A stretch of DNA of 64,000 bases. Origin: Apiosordaria backusii (Eukaryota; Ascomycota; Sordariomycetes; Sordariales; Lasiosphaeriaceae). Below, piece after piece: positions 35,415-46,094 of this stretch; position 1 is the stretch's first letter; every line of letters starts with the position of its first letter. The stretch covers positions 762,501-826,500 of the forward strand of contig JAUKTV010000006.1 in the NCBI GenBank assembly GCA_030549205.1, given 5' to 3'. The notes under the pieces were generated by a model that did not search any database, was not told where the DNA came from, and saw only the letters and a program-made list of their open reading frames with translations. Both the position numbers and the translations under genes were made by a program.

Positions 35415-37238
35415 TCAAGCTACAACAGGTTGAGCGCCGTCCCGGCGCGCCTTGCGTACGGGCAGCTGTATTTCGCCATCTGAATCCGAGTCTGCAGCCG
35501 CTGCGGCAGCCTCCAGCATTCGGTCAATGTCAGCGTCGGCCAAAACGGGCCGTGGTGGCTTGGATGACAACGTGAGGCCTGCCGAAACTGGCAGGTGCTT
35601 CAACCGCGGAGGTGCGCTATCATGAGCTCCCCCATTGATTCGTGTTCTTGCAGTCCCCCGGGGCGTCCCTTGCGGTTCGTCAATTTCCATCTCGGTGATG
35701 GGCTTCTCAAATCCCACGCGTTTCTGGACCTGGGATTGTGACCGAGCGTGGTGCATGGGTCTTGAGCTCGGTAGTGTTCTTCTCCCTGTAGGCAGCGCTG
35801 TCCGGAACGGCCCGGCGTGACCGGAAGGGAGTGGTTGTGATGATGATGGGAAGGCATGTTTGAGATTGGCCGAGTTTCCAGGGCTACTCATAAAGAGAAG
35901 GGATTCTATTGCGTCTTTTTCAGCGTTATTTTGATGTGGCGAAAATCCCATGGCATCGGCTAGCGATGATCGATGCTGCGAGGTGCTGGCATAGCCTAGT
36001 AGTTGGCCCGGGCTGAGAGGACCTGGATATGAAGAGGCCTGGTACGAGGCTGAGAGGAGTGATGGTGTAAGTCTCGGGTTGGAGTGCCTCCGCGGATGGA
36101 TGGAATGCAGGGACGGCTGAATGGACACGGGAGGGGCCAGACCTGCGGCAGCATTTTTGATGGGAGATGTCGAGCTTCCACGAGAGGCCATCAGTGGGGA
36201 TTCTCGCCCGTAATGGTCACCAAGTCGTCCTGGAAGTTGCTGGGTAAAGGCTGTGGCGGGGGTGGTGTTGTTGCTAGCACGCTGTGATCCGCCCGACAGC
36301 TGTGGACTCGCTGATGACCCATTCCTCAAATGTATTGTCGAGTTGCTTGAAGTTGGAGACGCGGCCTTGGAAGCAAGATCCTCGACTTCATCGATTGAGT
36401 GGGTTTGCCAGCCACGATTCACCTTGACCATGGCATATGACAAGCGCGCCTTTAGTTCGGCGGATACCTGTGGGACGGGTTAGCATGCCTGTTTCACTCG
36501 TAGCTTTTCGTGCCGGGGTGAATGCACCTCTCCAACACGGCTTCCCGTCGTGGAAGCGATACTGACAGCACTGGGGTTTCGTGAGTGGCCGCCGATGTGC
36601 GCCTGGCCGGGCGACATGAGGATTTGCTTGTCGCGTACATCCTTGACGGCACCGTCAGCCATTCTCTTCCTCGACGAGGCACCGTTGCCATATGGGTCCA
36701 TCGTGTTCTCGGGTATCCTCTCCTGGGCGGCTGCAATCTGGGACAATTGGAGGAGCTGTGACGACTCCTGACTTGAGTGGTGGGCACTGCCGGTGCCAGG
36801 GCTCAATCCCCCGCCGCTCGCAGGTGGGGTAAAGACGCGGTCGGTGATGTTTGTGGAACTGCTCTCTTGCGAGTCGCTGCGCTGGAGGGTGGGCTGGCGG
36901 TAGTTGTTGACGGTGAGCGGGTGTGTTTGGGACGTGGAGAGAGGATAATATGGTGCTGCCTGGTGGTGCTGCTGGGACGTGTCGGCAGCAGCGGCGGCCA
37001 TGGTTGCTGGTCGGTCGCGTGTGGTTGGGGCCTGGTTCGGTGTCGCGTCTGGTGCGTCTTGTGTGTGGCCTGCAGCGGTCGGTGGTATTTGGGGGTGGGT
37101 GTCATGCTGAGGCTGCATTTTGCCGTTGAGGTGGTCGACACCTCGGTTGGGTGCCGAAAGCGGGAATGTCTTGGAATCTTTGTCCCCGACACGTCCTCCG
37201 TCGACCCGAGGCGGATTCGACGCCAAGTCCTCGTCCAT
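35415..37238 (-). CDS. Whi5/Nrm1-like G1/S transcription repressor
   Basis: The exons are 37,238-36,528 and 36,467-35,415, with a 60-nt intron (GTGCAT...CCACAG, branch GCTAAC), giving about 587 residues. Right after the junction (238-258) lies the GTB-type motif KARLSYAMVKVNRGWQ, by which Whi5/Nrm1 proteins bind the G1/S transcription factors. A second conserved block, AIESLLFMSSPGNSANLK (~423-440), and several SP/TP sites fit CDK control. The rest is low-complexity Ser, Pro and Gln, including poly-Ala and an acidic DSDSDGE stretch near the end. ATG at 37,238 is chosen because the longer upstream frame only begins at GTG. Family role: holds SBF/MBF-type transcription off until G1 cyclin-CDK phosphorylation. 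Confidence 0.85.
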
Positions 37239-37917
37239 GGTTTGGCGGATTTTGACGGCAACGGCAAGAAAAAGCAAGTTCACACAGGGCTGGGCAACGG
37301 CTGACAGGGCAAGGAGAGCAACGAGGGGGTTATCGACACGGCAGTGGACAGCGAGGGGGGTGTGGGCGGACGGGATGCTGGGGAGGTTGAATTGCGAGAT
37401 TTGTCCCAGCGGTTTAGTGGTTACGCGGTTCGCGCGACGCCCGCCGCGGCCCAGAGTTCGTTAGCGGGAGGGCCCGCGCACAGACCTGAATTGGACCAAG
37501 CTCTTCCTCTCCACAGGCCCACTCTTGCTCCCCCACACAACTGGAACCCTGAGGAGTTCTCACTCAAAAACACAGAAACACATGAACCGGGACTGTTGGT
37601 AATCTGAGAAGCTGTGCTCTATCATATGCTATGATTTCGGATGTCTTCATCAGAAGTGTCTCTCTCTATACTGGATCCATTCCAGATTGAGAAGAAAGAT
37701 GGCAGCTAGGTATCCAACTGACAGCTTCAGTGACATGAAATGTGGGGCTGGTTTGTTGGTGCAGAAAAAACACTGACCAACCGCTCGAACCCAAAAAAGC
37801 GAAGGTGGACGCGAAGTCACGTGGCCAGCGTATTGGTTGGCAGCCCACATCTGTTCAAGAATTCAACGGTTTGAACCCACCCAGTTTCATTGGCTCATGT
37901 TTTCTGTCCCTCTCCCA
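37239..37917. other. Intergenic spacer between two minus-strand genes
   Basis: No gene recognised. It should hold the promoter of the Whi5-like gene (37,239 onward) and the 3' end of the DUF2235 gene. Confidence 0.5.
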
Positions 37918-39825
37918 TCAAGACTTGTCCAGACCTCGAGCCTCCCATGAATCGATCCCCAACTCCTTGTCCAGTTGACCCAACCACTCCGATGCTGAAT
38001 CTGTCACAACACACGCGCGCTCAAAGTTTGCCCGCTCCATGTCGAAAGGGCCGGCTATCTTGTACTCAGGGATCCGGACGCTATCCTTGACCCATTCGTA
38101 TGCGACAATCTCCTTGACGCTGCCGTCGGCTTGCTTCTGCGACGTGACTGTCTTTTCCCGCGTAAAGTTCCTGAGTGGCACTGGGTCGTAGCCTTCGCCC
38201 TCGGTGCTGAGCCGGTCCATCCTGTACTTCACAACTGGGTGAATCTGCTCGTTGGTCCTGCCTAGCTTGTACTCCCCGGGTGTCCGGTACTTGGAACCTG
38301 TCGCCTTCTTTAGCCAGCCCCCCTGGTACGTGTCGATGATAGGGCCCGTCGCCCAGCCCATGAGGGCTTCGGCTGCAAGGTTCCGAGCCCAGGTCAACCC
38401 GTTGTCAATGGACTTCCACGCATCCCCGGTAGTATCTTTGGCCTTGAGGGCGTTGATCCTCTTGATGAGCCAGTGATGGTCGCTGTTGGTCTGGATGAGC
38501 TCGTCGACGGCTGGCCGTATAACCATAAAGCGGTCTGTCAGCATGTCGAATGCGCTGGCCTCGAAGCAGAGATGTGGCTTCAGCTGCTCGACCATCCACA
38601 TCAGTGTTATCATGGCGATTTCTGGACGTTGATCAGCATGGCTTCAGGTGCCTTGTTTGAAGAGAAAGGATCCAAGCTTACGTTCGAAATCGCCCTTCCT
38701 CTGCTCCAATGTGTCCTTACTTCCGCCTCCCATATTCACATGGACGCCAGGGAACCATACTTGGAGAAGCTTGGGCTCAGCCTCGCGCTTGCTGAGCTCT
38801 TCGTACATCTCAGCGGCGACGAGGTTCTCCCACGCCTCGGCAAGCTGCACCTCGGTAGCCTCGTCTGTATCTCGGAGCTCTCTCCACGTCTGTCTCAAGC
38901 TGAGTACGTCACTGCCAGCCGCGGGGCGAACAGTCGGGTCCGGCATGTGCCACAAAGCTGCGTCAAAGGGTTTCCGGTGCTCGTCAAGCGCGAGAGCCTG
39001 ATAGGCATGCTTGACGTAGGGGCTGAGCGTCACGTTGTGGAAGCCAAACTTCTCCACCGTAACCGCCCAGCTGATCAGCCATGCGAGGCCCCTCATGAGA
39101 TAACCTTCAAACTCAGGGATGCCCAGACAGCCCACCGTGTCGAAAACACCAATAGCCTCGACCCATCTCGTCGCCTCGGGGGGAGCCCCATGCGGCCTCT
39201 TCTCCCATGCTGAGGGAGCCTGCTTCCACCCCTGGGGAATGTCCTTTTGTTTGGGGTCAAAGAGCCGTTTTCCCTCGACCCATTCGCGCCAGGCCTTGCT
39301 TTTGCGGAACAAGACGTTGTCACTATGGGCCTGGTAAACATTGTACAGCTCGGCAAAGTCTTGCATGTCCCTGGGCTGGATGATGCCAATGTCGGTGACG
39401 AGGCCCGCCACAGCCCGGGCCGTGTAGGCGCCACGCGAGAATCCGAAGCAAAAGATTTGGTCGCCGAGGTTGTAGTTGTTCACGATGAAGTTGTAAGCCT
39501 CGATGACATTGCCGACAAAGCCCGATCCCGTGTTGCCCTGTCGAGCAGACTCCAGAACCCCCACGGCAGTTCCGATGCCGGCGTCGTAGTAGACAACCTG
39601 CTGCCACTCCTTTCCTGGTTCTTCTTCATCTCTGCCGACCTTGCTCAAGTACCGCGCCAGACGTGTGATGTTGGATGGGACATTGATCGTGTTGGTCACC
39701 GACGACTGCCACGTGCCGTCACAGCAGATGATGATCCTCTTCCGGGCGGGCTTCAGACTGGTATCTTTGAACCCGCTCTGTCTGAAGTCGCTATCAGAGG
39801 GGAAGAAGGGCATGAAGCCACCCAT
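37918..39825 (-). CDS. DUF2235 alpha/beta-hydrolase-like protein
   Basis: The exons are 39,825-38,682 and 38,621-37,918, with a 60-nt intron (GTAAGC...TCCAG) at phase 1, giving 615 residues. The N-terminal DUF2235 domain (T6SS phospholipase-like fold) shows IIICCDGTWQ (31-40), YYDAGIGT (79-86), the nucleophile elbow GFSRG with Ser130, VFDTVG with Asp229, and WFPGVHVNMGGG with His362. This is a complete Ser-Asp-His set. The C-terminal ~230 residues have no named domain. There is no signal peptide or membrane segment, so it is probably cytosolic. The substrate is unknown; bacterial relatives are lipases. ATG at 39,825 is the first in frame (the upstream start would be TTG); Met5 is an alternative. 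Confidence 0.88.
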
Positions 39826-40300
39826 GTTGCAAATTTTAGCCAATAAAAGCGACAACAAATAAAGCAAAAGAGTAGTGTCCTGAGGAAGAAGATCAAAGGA
39901 AACAAACGGACTGCTTCTAGGAGTTGCAAGCTTTTGAAGCTTCCATAATGTTAGATGACAATTCTTTCAGCTTGCCTTCACAAGCGCTTAATGTCCAAAT
40001 ATGGAAGGGCGCATGGTTCTATCAAGCGGCTAGCCTTGTAATGCATTATCTTATGACCATGCACCAATGTTGAGAGCGAGGTCGAGACCAGCTTAGTGGG
40101 TCAATATCACTTTCAGCTCCAGTTCAGCAGCTCAACAGGGGCTAGGTAGTCTTCTGCCGTCGCTCTAGATCGCTGTGGCCCCAGCTGAAAGGGACTTTCA
40201 GTGGCACAAACATTTTGACTGCATATCACCGCACGTGATCTTTTTCAGATCTGGTTAGGCAGACACGCAGATAGATGCCTTAACCTTTCCCGCAGCCCCA
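39826..40300. other. Intergenic spacer
   Basis: No gene seen. It includes the upstream region of the DUF2235 gene. Confidence 0.5.
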
Positions 40301-40438
40301 ATGCAATCTGCATGGACTTCTGCATTCAAACTCTTACACCTCCCTCCCGAGCTACTCTACAACATTGCCGATTACCTATCTTCCCTTGGAATCTCTTGCA
40401 GCTCTTGTGATTGGGCCGCCATGTGTGGTAACCCCTGA
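40301..40438 (+). pseudogene. F-box N-terminal fragment
   Basis: This 45-codon frame, MQSAWTSAFKLLHL..., contains LLHLPPELLYNIADYLSSL, the first helix pair of an F-box as seen at the N-terminus of fungal F-box/ankyrin proteins. The rest of the F-box is not recognisable and a stop follows. The adjacent ankyrin segment is on the opposite strand, so the two are not one gene as they stand. Confidence 0.55.
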
Positions 40439-40479
40439 GCCCCTGAAGTTCCACTTTTGAGACCCAAACACTTGTTACC

Positions 40480-40965
40480 TTATACCTCTGGATAAGGGGG
40501 TGGGAGTGCCCTCGTCCAGAAGTTCACTTCTAGTCTGTCAGCCGCGTAAAACTCGGGGACATGCCCGAGGCGATCCTTGCGCCCAGCATCCGCACCTTTC
40601 TCAACAAGGAGGCTGGCAACTTCAACGCTCCCGGTCACGTAAGCGTAGTGCAATGGTGTCCACCCATCTTTGTCAGTTGCGTTGATATTGACACCCTTCT
40701 TGATGAGGATATGGGCAACGCTGGTGTGGTTACGCATGGCAGCGTAATGCAATGCCATTCGACCAAACCCATCCACATTGTCCAGCCGTGCACCTCGCTG
40801 AATGAGGAGTGTGGCGGTCACTTCAAACCCAGACCAAGCAGCGTACTCGAGCGAGGTCCGGCCGGAATCCTCCTGTGCTTCTATCCGGGCGCCGTGGTCG
40901 AGCATGATTCGGGCAAGCGTTTGTGTGTCATCCTCCCTGGATACGATGATAAGCGGTGTTTGTCC
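40480..40965 (-). pseudogene. Ankyrin-repeat gene fragment
   Basis: A minus-strand frame of 161 codons carries at least four ankyrin units, with the signatures GQTPLIIVSREDD, GRTSLEYAAWSGFEV, GRMALHYAAMRNHTSV and GWTPLHYAYVTGSVEV, each followed by LLIQRGA/LVEKGAD-type helices. It starts abruptly at 40,965 without an ATG in the first unit, although an AG acceptor (CGTTAG) is possible there. No upstream exon is evident, because plus-strand sequence of another gene begins at the same point. An internal ATG at 40,905 would give 141 residues. Treated as a truncated copy; a short expressed protein is not excluded. Confidence 0.65.
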
Positions 40966-41120
40966 CTAACGATGTGGCTATCGCCATCTTCGGAATTGCA
41001 AGAAAGGGCCAGGCAATTCTCCTGAGGCTGCCGTTAGGCGTCCCGACGTGGAAGATGATCAAGGCAAAGCATGAGAAGGCCTTGGAAAGGTTGGAGAGCG
41101 TCAAGGGGGTGGGTACCTAG
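40965..41120 (+). pseudogene. C-terminal fragment of a short-chain dehydrogenase/reductase
   Basis: The plus-strand frame reads NDVAIAIFGIARKG, then LLRLPLGVPTWKMIKAKHEK and a short charged tail to a stop (52 codons). The RLPLG..W..IKAKHE pattern is the usual C-terminal end of fungal SDRs of the DltE type. The Rossmann domain and the YxxxK site are absent. It abuts the ankyrin fragment at the base, so this looks like a recombination join. Confidence 0.55.
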
Positions 41121-41179
41121 AATGGGGAAGGAGATCTCTTGAAGTTGGATGCCTATGATATAGAGTTTCGGCCTGTTAA

Positions 41180-42822
41180 TTAGTCGCTATCTCCAGTCAA
41201 GTCAATGATCTCAACAATCTTCCTCTTGCCGCCAGCGACCGGTACAGCGACCCGACGTACGTTCAATGGCCGAGAAACGGCCGGTTTTGGAGGGAGTACC
41301 TCCACCAAATCGTCCTCTTCAGCTTCTTCCGTCTCCTCTTCTCCCTCGGTTTCGGTTTCTTCTTCTGCTTGCTCTTCCTCCTCATCCCCCTCCCAATGCG
41401 GCAAAAGCTCATGTACCTTGTGCCGCTTGCAAATCACAAGGGCCTGTTGACCCGGAAATCAGTGCTTGCCCCTAATGACTACACCAGCTAAAGAAAAAGA
41501 CTTACCGAAACTCTGTACCAATGTGTTGCCTCAGGCCCGTAGTTGCCCATGTAGCCTGTGTATCCCATTTCTTCCTTTTCGCCCTTGGCAAAGGGGGTTT
41601 TCTGTAGGATGTTATCCTCATCAAACTCCAGATTGCTGTCCATTTCCTCGCCGTTGAAATCGACAAGTGTCTGTATCTTGCGTTCAGACCGTTCAATCTC
41701 ACTGAACTCGTGCCATTCTGGGGGCGGTTTTGGTGCACGATAGCCGTAGCGGCTTTTGGAGCCAACCTCGTGATCGTAGTCGAACTCGCATTCGCCGTGC
41801 TCCTCCATTTCGAGAAGGGCAATAAAGAGAACATACTCGCCTTTGAGCTCCTTCTTGCTCAGCTTGTCGAGGAGCCGAGCCTGGACTCGGTCGCGACCCT
41901 TGAGGGTGTTGAGCTCAACAGAGGCCTCGGTGTAGTCGTGGTCCAGCTCATAGAGCAGGTAGGGCCACTGTGACCCGCTCCTGAGCCAAGTGACCAAAGC
42001 ATTGTGGATGGCCACTTCGTGACGCTCAACATTGGGTGCAGAGGGTAAAGAGGGTCTGACCGGCGATGGGCGGGTGCAGAGATTGAATGTAAGAACCCAG
42101 CGCAATCCCTTTTCGACGGGTCTGACTTCATGCCTCACATCAGAGTACCATGCAGCCCAATTGAACCAATTGTTGGAGGAGTTGTAGGTCATTTTGTGCC
42201 CTGCATGTCGCAGGAGAACGTCACCCCCCTTGTGATAAGAAGGGAGAGACAGGACCAGTGTCCCAAACATGCCAGGTTCCTTTTCGGAGCTGAAAGTATG
42301 TCAGCTGGGCAAACTTGGTGGAGGCGAGGAAGAGGATTACTCAGTATGGGCCTTGAACATGCCGCCCGACGGATAGAGAAGCATCTTGTAACGATGGACT
42401 ATCATGTTGGCCGCATCAACCCCCAGGCCTTCAGCCACTTTTCCCAACAGGTCCTTCCACCAGGCATCGAACCTCGCCTTTGGTCGCAGTTCAAACTGTT
42501 CTGCATCCAACTCCCACGTATGGCGGACATTCTTGTCGACAATGGTTTTGCTCCCCTCTCCGTAGGGGGCCGCTCGAGCTTGGGACGCAATCTTCTTGAC
42601 GCCGTCTTTGTTCAATGGAAACTCAACAATACCCTCGGTTTCGCGAACATGAATGTCAAAAGGCACCTTGAATGCTGGACTGAGGGATAGCGAGTCGGGC
42701 TGATACTTGAACTCCCCAGATGATGCAAAAGAACCAGAGGCTTCGACTGCGTCCAGTGCGCCGAGGATATTGTCTTTGATGTCGCGGTTCGCCTGCCGGT
42801 TAATGTTGTATCGCCAGGCCAT
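41180..42822 (-). CDS. 2-oxoglutarate/Fe(II) oxygenase with acidic tail
   Basis: The exons are 42,822-42,341, 42,289-41,506 and 41,443-41,180 (introns of 51 and 62 nt, with branch CTGAC in the first), giving 509 residues. The prolyl-4-hydroxylase-like core is complete. The first iron ligands are His159 and Asp161 in KAHTDSEKEPGMFGTLV, whose Asp codon is restored only by splicing. The second His is His214 in DVRHEV, and the 2-oxoglutarate Arg is Arg224 in GLRWVLTFNL. The conserved end GPEATHWYR-ALVICKRHK spans intron 2. A ~30-residue Glu-rich tail follows, then KRKIVEIIDLTGDSD, a SUMO-interaction-like ending, which suggests nuclear action. The ATG at 42,822 follows a long T-run ending in CAG, so a 5' noncoding exon is possible. 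The substrate is unknown. Confidence 0.88.
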
Positions 42823-43630
42823 GACTGAAAAAAAAAAAAAGAGGTCAGTCCGAGGAAGAGTTGAGACGTGTTCAAAGAGCACACGGGACGCGTCATTAGC
42901 GTGTTGCCGCAACACAAAAAAGGATCCTGGTTTATGGCAACTGAATGATAGTAATGGAATACATACCTAAGCGCTTACTTACTTACTGTCAAAGACGGTG
43001 CGCGATTTTGTGTCTGGCGTTTCTAACATGAGGGAGGTAAAAGTGCACCTTTGTAATGTTTTCTGGTGACTCGAAGGAGATGGTTGCAAACGGAGCTATC
43101 GATAGCTGAAAATTTCTCATGGAGCTAAACGCCTTCATAGGTAATTGACCTAACAATTATTTGTCATCCTCTCGCGATTTTTTTTACAGTCATCGATATT
43201 CGATAATATCCTTGGAGTTCGTTCTACGACTGCTTTTTCATGTCTTAGGTTGTTTTGTTCCACAATTCTTTGCCTACCTACCTAGCTACTAGTGGAGCAT
43301 GTCAAGCCGGCTCTTGGCAACATTCAGGGGCTCCACCGTCTGATACTGAAGGTATCGCCAGTCGACCACAAGCACCGTTGCGCCGTGTTCCAGATTCAGA
43401 ATCTGTTAACTTCATAAACAACGCTTTTTCCCGTGTATCTCGGCAGATAGAGGCAGGCATATAATTGTCGTTTTTGTGAGAACTCGCGGCTCTCTATCTG
43501 ATATTGGCACTATACTACCTAAGGTACCTTACCATCTGCCCAAGATCGGGATGTTTATTACATCAGGCCCTGATGGTAAGCCGGAGCTCTCCACACCAGC
43601 AGTCGCTACAAGCGTCTTTAAAGCGGTACC
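42823..43630. other. Intergenic spacer
   Basis: No gene seen. It starts with a T/A homopolymer run (42,828-42,841) next to the oxygenase start. Confidence 0.5.
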
Positions 43631-45750
43631 TCACACGTTCGAAAATTCCATCTCTAGCAGCGGCTCTAACTCTACACCCGGGTTGACGTTGTGTTTGTTT
43701 ATCATATGACGTCTCCAGCTGGCCTTATAGGGAAATGACTTGCCGCCATCTTTGGAATAAGGGCAGTCGCTGCTGAAGGTGCAGTAAAACTTTCGTGTCT
43801 TTAGATGCTTGTCATTGATGTGTCGGTCGAGGTGTGTCTTGGTGCCAAACCGCATCGTGCATCCTGTATGTGGGCATTGATGGGGTCGGTCATGGTATCT
43901 CTTGTGATGGCTACATCCAAGTGTCAATACTGTGCTCCATTCTCCAAAAGGACTTCTTTCTTGACTTACTTGAGCTTATGGACTTGATCAAAGACACGAT
44001 TACAGCCCTCATAAGTGCATGGAAAAGTGCGAGTACCCCCTGCTGTTGATAAATCCACGCTCTGGTTTTCATCGTGCCCGGATTTCAATGGCTGAGGCTC
44101 AGCATTGAGTTTTGCAACATGTGATTGCCATGCCGTTTGATAACCCAACTTCCAATCACTTGTTCCAGGTCCGAGGCCTGGATTGGTAAGGTCCGAAGGT
44201 CTCACCGCTGGTGAGAGTGATACCTCTGTGAAGGGTGTATCCTGGCTAGGAATTATTGGTGCCGCTGTATCATGCAGATGAAGGTCCTCATCGTCATCAT
44301 AAGGGTCGAGTGGTGATAGGGCCTCCGGGGACGGCGCTTCGGGCCCCTCGACATCATCAGGAGGCAAAACAAACAAGGCGAGCTGCTCCAGATGGGCTGC
44401 CAGGTGATTCATGAGACTAGAGATGAACAGTGTAGAGTTGCACATAATGCAGGCTTGCTGCTGGTTCCCATCAAGAACAGTCTCACTGACCTCAAGTACT
44501 GCTGGAATCTGTCGTTCCTGCCAATGGTTGGCATGGACCAACTTCAGATGCGATACCATGTCTTTCCCGGCGTGGAAGGACAAATCACAAGGGCGGCAGT
44601 TCCATTGCCGGCGATACATCTGCATTTCGTGATAGATCCATTCTCTTCATGTCGCGTACAACTTGTCCGGATTGCTGCAGTTAGCAAATGTGCACGTATA
44701 GGGTCGGAGGTCTCGAAACACATGTCTTTTCCACACATTGCGGTCCTGTATTTAAGCCGAGTCCAAGCTCATCTAACAGAAGGGGCACCGGAAGGACTGT
44801 AACAGACTGGCCTCTACTGGGATCTTAGGGACTCTCGCTATCGAAGTGCCGTCGTGGCCAATCTCCGAGTTGGAGTACACGGTCCTGGATGGTCCAGCCT
44901 GTATTTCGCTCTCGAAAATAGCGGAATGGGCGACGGATGAAAAAGTATGGATCGTGACAGGCCGTAACTGCAGGGAGGTACCCTCCGATTTTGCAATGAC
45001 AGACCCTACTTCTTCTGTAGAACTTTCGCCATTCTTTCCTTCAATGCACAGCTCATCGCTAAAGGCGCGGCGACTCCAATACCAAAGCTGTTCACGCCGT
45101 CGGCTATTTGCCGTAGCAATTCTCATACATAGAGCGAGCTAATCAGCAGATCGTTAATCGTCTTCCTCGTAGACATAAAGGTGCCGGTTTAAACCCGTCC
45201 CATCTTTTAATGTGACTTGAGACCACTCTTTCAGTTTTTATTGAACATGCGAGAACTCATGGTAAGGAATATTGGACTCTATAGTTTCAGCCTTGGAGTG
45301 AAGGTAACGTCCTCGAAGTCTGGGCCTGCGAAGAATTGCGCTGTAGTGGTATAAAAGATTGATCTGCTCAAAGATGTGCTCCAGAATCAAGCTAAACCTA
45401 AAGATTCGACGTCTTAGCCTGAGCGAACGGTAATGGTCTTCCACTTCTCTGCTGTCGGTTGAATATTCGCTATCTAATGTAAGATCCTCATCCATATCAT
45501 AATCCAGGACAAGCATGAAACTGTCATCATCAGGATCACCGTCGAAATCGGAAGCAGACAGCATCGAAATTGCAGTCGAGATTAAGCGTTTAAGTGTTTG
45601 GATAGCATCTCCAACCGTTAACCAAAGAGTGAGGTCCTAGGAAAGGAGTTACTGGAGGGATGCTTAGTGGTCGTTAGGTAATATGGCTCCCGTCTGTTCT
45701 GTCCATATTCTGAAACGACCAAAGTTGTCCAGAAGCCTTTCAGAGTCTCA
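43631..45750 (-). pseudogene. C2H2 zinc-finger protein gene killed by C-to-T nonsense changes
   Basis: One minus-strand frame can be followed from about 45,750 to 43,970, then across a 59-nt intron (43,969-43,911) to the stop at 43,631. The N-terminal part shows LLDNFGRFRIW. The middle shows the family block FRCPFC...WKRHVFRDLRPYTCTF...REWIYHEMQMYRRQWNC. Next come LMNHLAAHLEQLALF and an acidic linker, then C-terminal fingers CTYEGCNRVF...H, CPHTGCTMRF...H and FYCTFSSDC...H. Ten in-frame stops interrupt it: TGA 45,750; TAA 45,666; TAA 45,651; TAG 45,639; TAA 45,240; TAA 45,156; TAG 45,141; TAG 44,775; TAA 44,754; TGA 44,649. Each is one C-to-T step from CAA, CAG or CGA. Some of the clustered stops could instead lie in introns. 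The intact family is common in fungi and has no assigned function. Confidence 0.8.
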
Positions 45751-46094
45751 AGTTGTCTTTACTCTATTATCAAAATGTAATAAAAGATCTTGATAGAGGG
45801 TCAAAACTTCTTGTGTCAATCGCAGCAAATTCGTGTCTGAGTTCTCCATCATTAACCTATGCAACAAGGACGAGAGAGGATATCAAAGAAATCTCAGTTC
45901 CATCTGAGGTTCAGCCCCGCAGTGAAGTTATCGTCAGCATCAAGCCCCTGATCAACCCCGCAATTCTGGTTAGGCAAGAGAAAGTGTGCAGTATGGCACA
46001 GCAACCCCACAATCATATTATCATCTCTGATCGGTTTCTGGAACTTAAATTTACCAGGCCTTTTCCTTCTATCTCGTCGCTTCTAAGAGTCGCC

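Noticed and set aside
36480..37283. Extended N-terminus of the Whi5-like protein beginning MNLLFLAVAV
   Set aside because: The first codon of that extension is GTG; the first ATG in frame is at 37,238, so the hydrophobic extension is not a signal peptide.
36777..37304. 175-codon plus-strand frame rich in Gly, Val and Trp
   Set aside because: It is antisense to exon 1 of the Whi5-like gene, whose Ser/Pro/Gln-rich codons produce this pattern.
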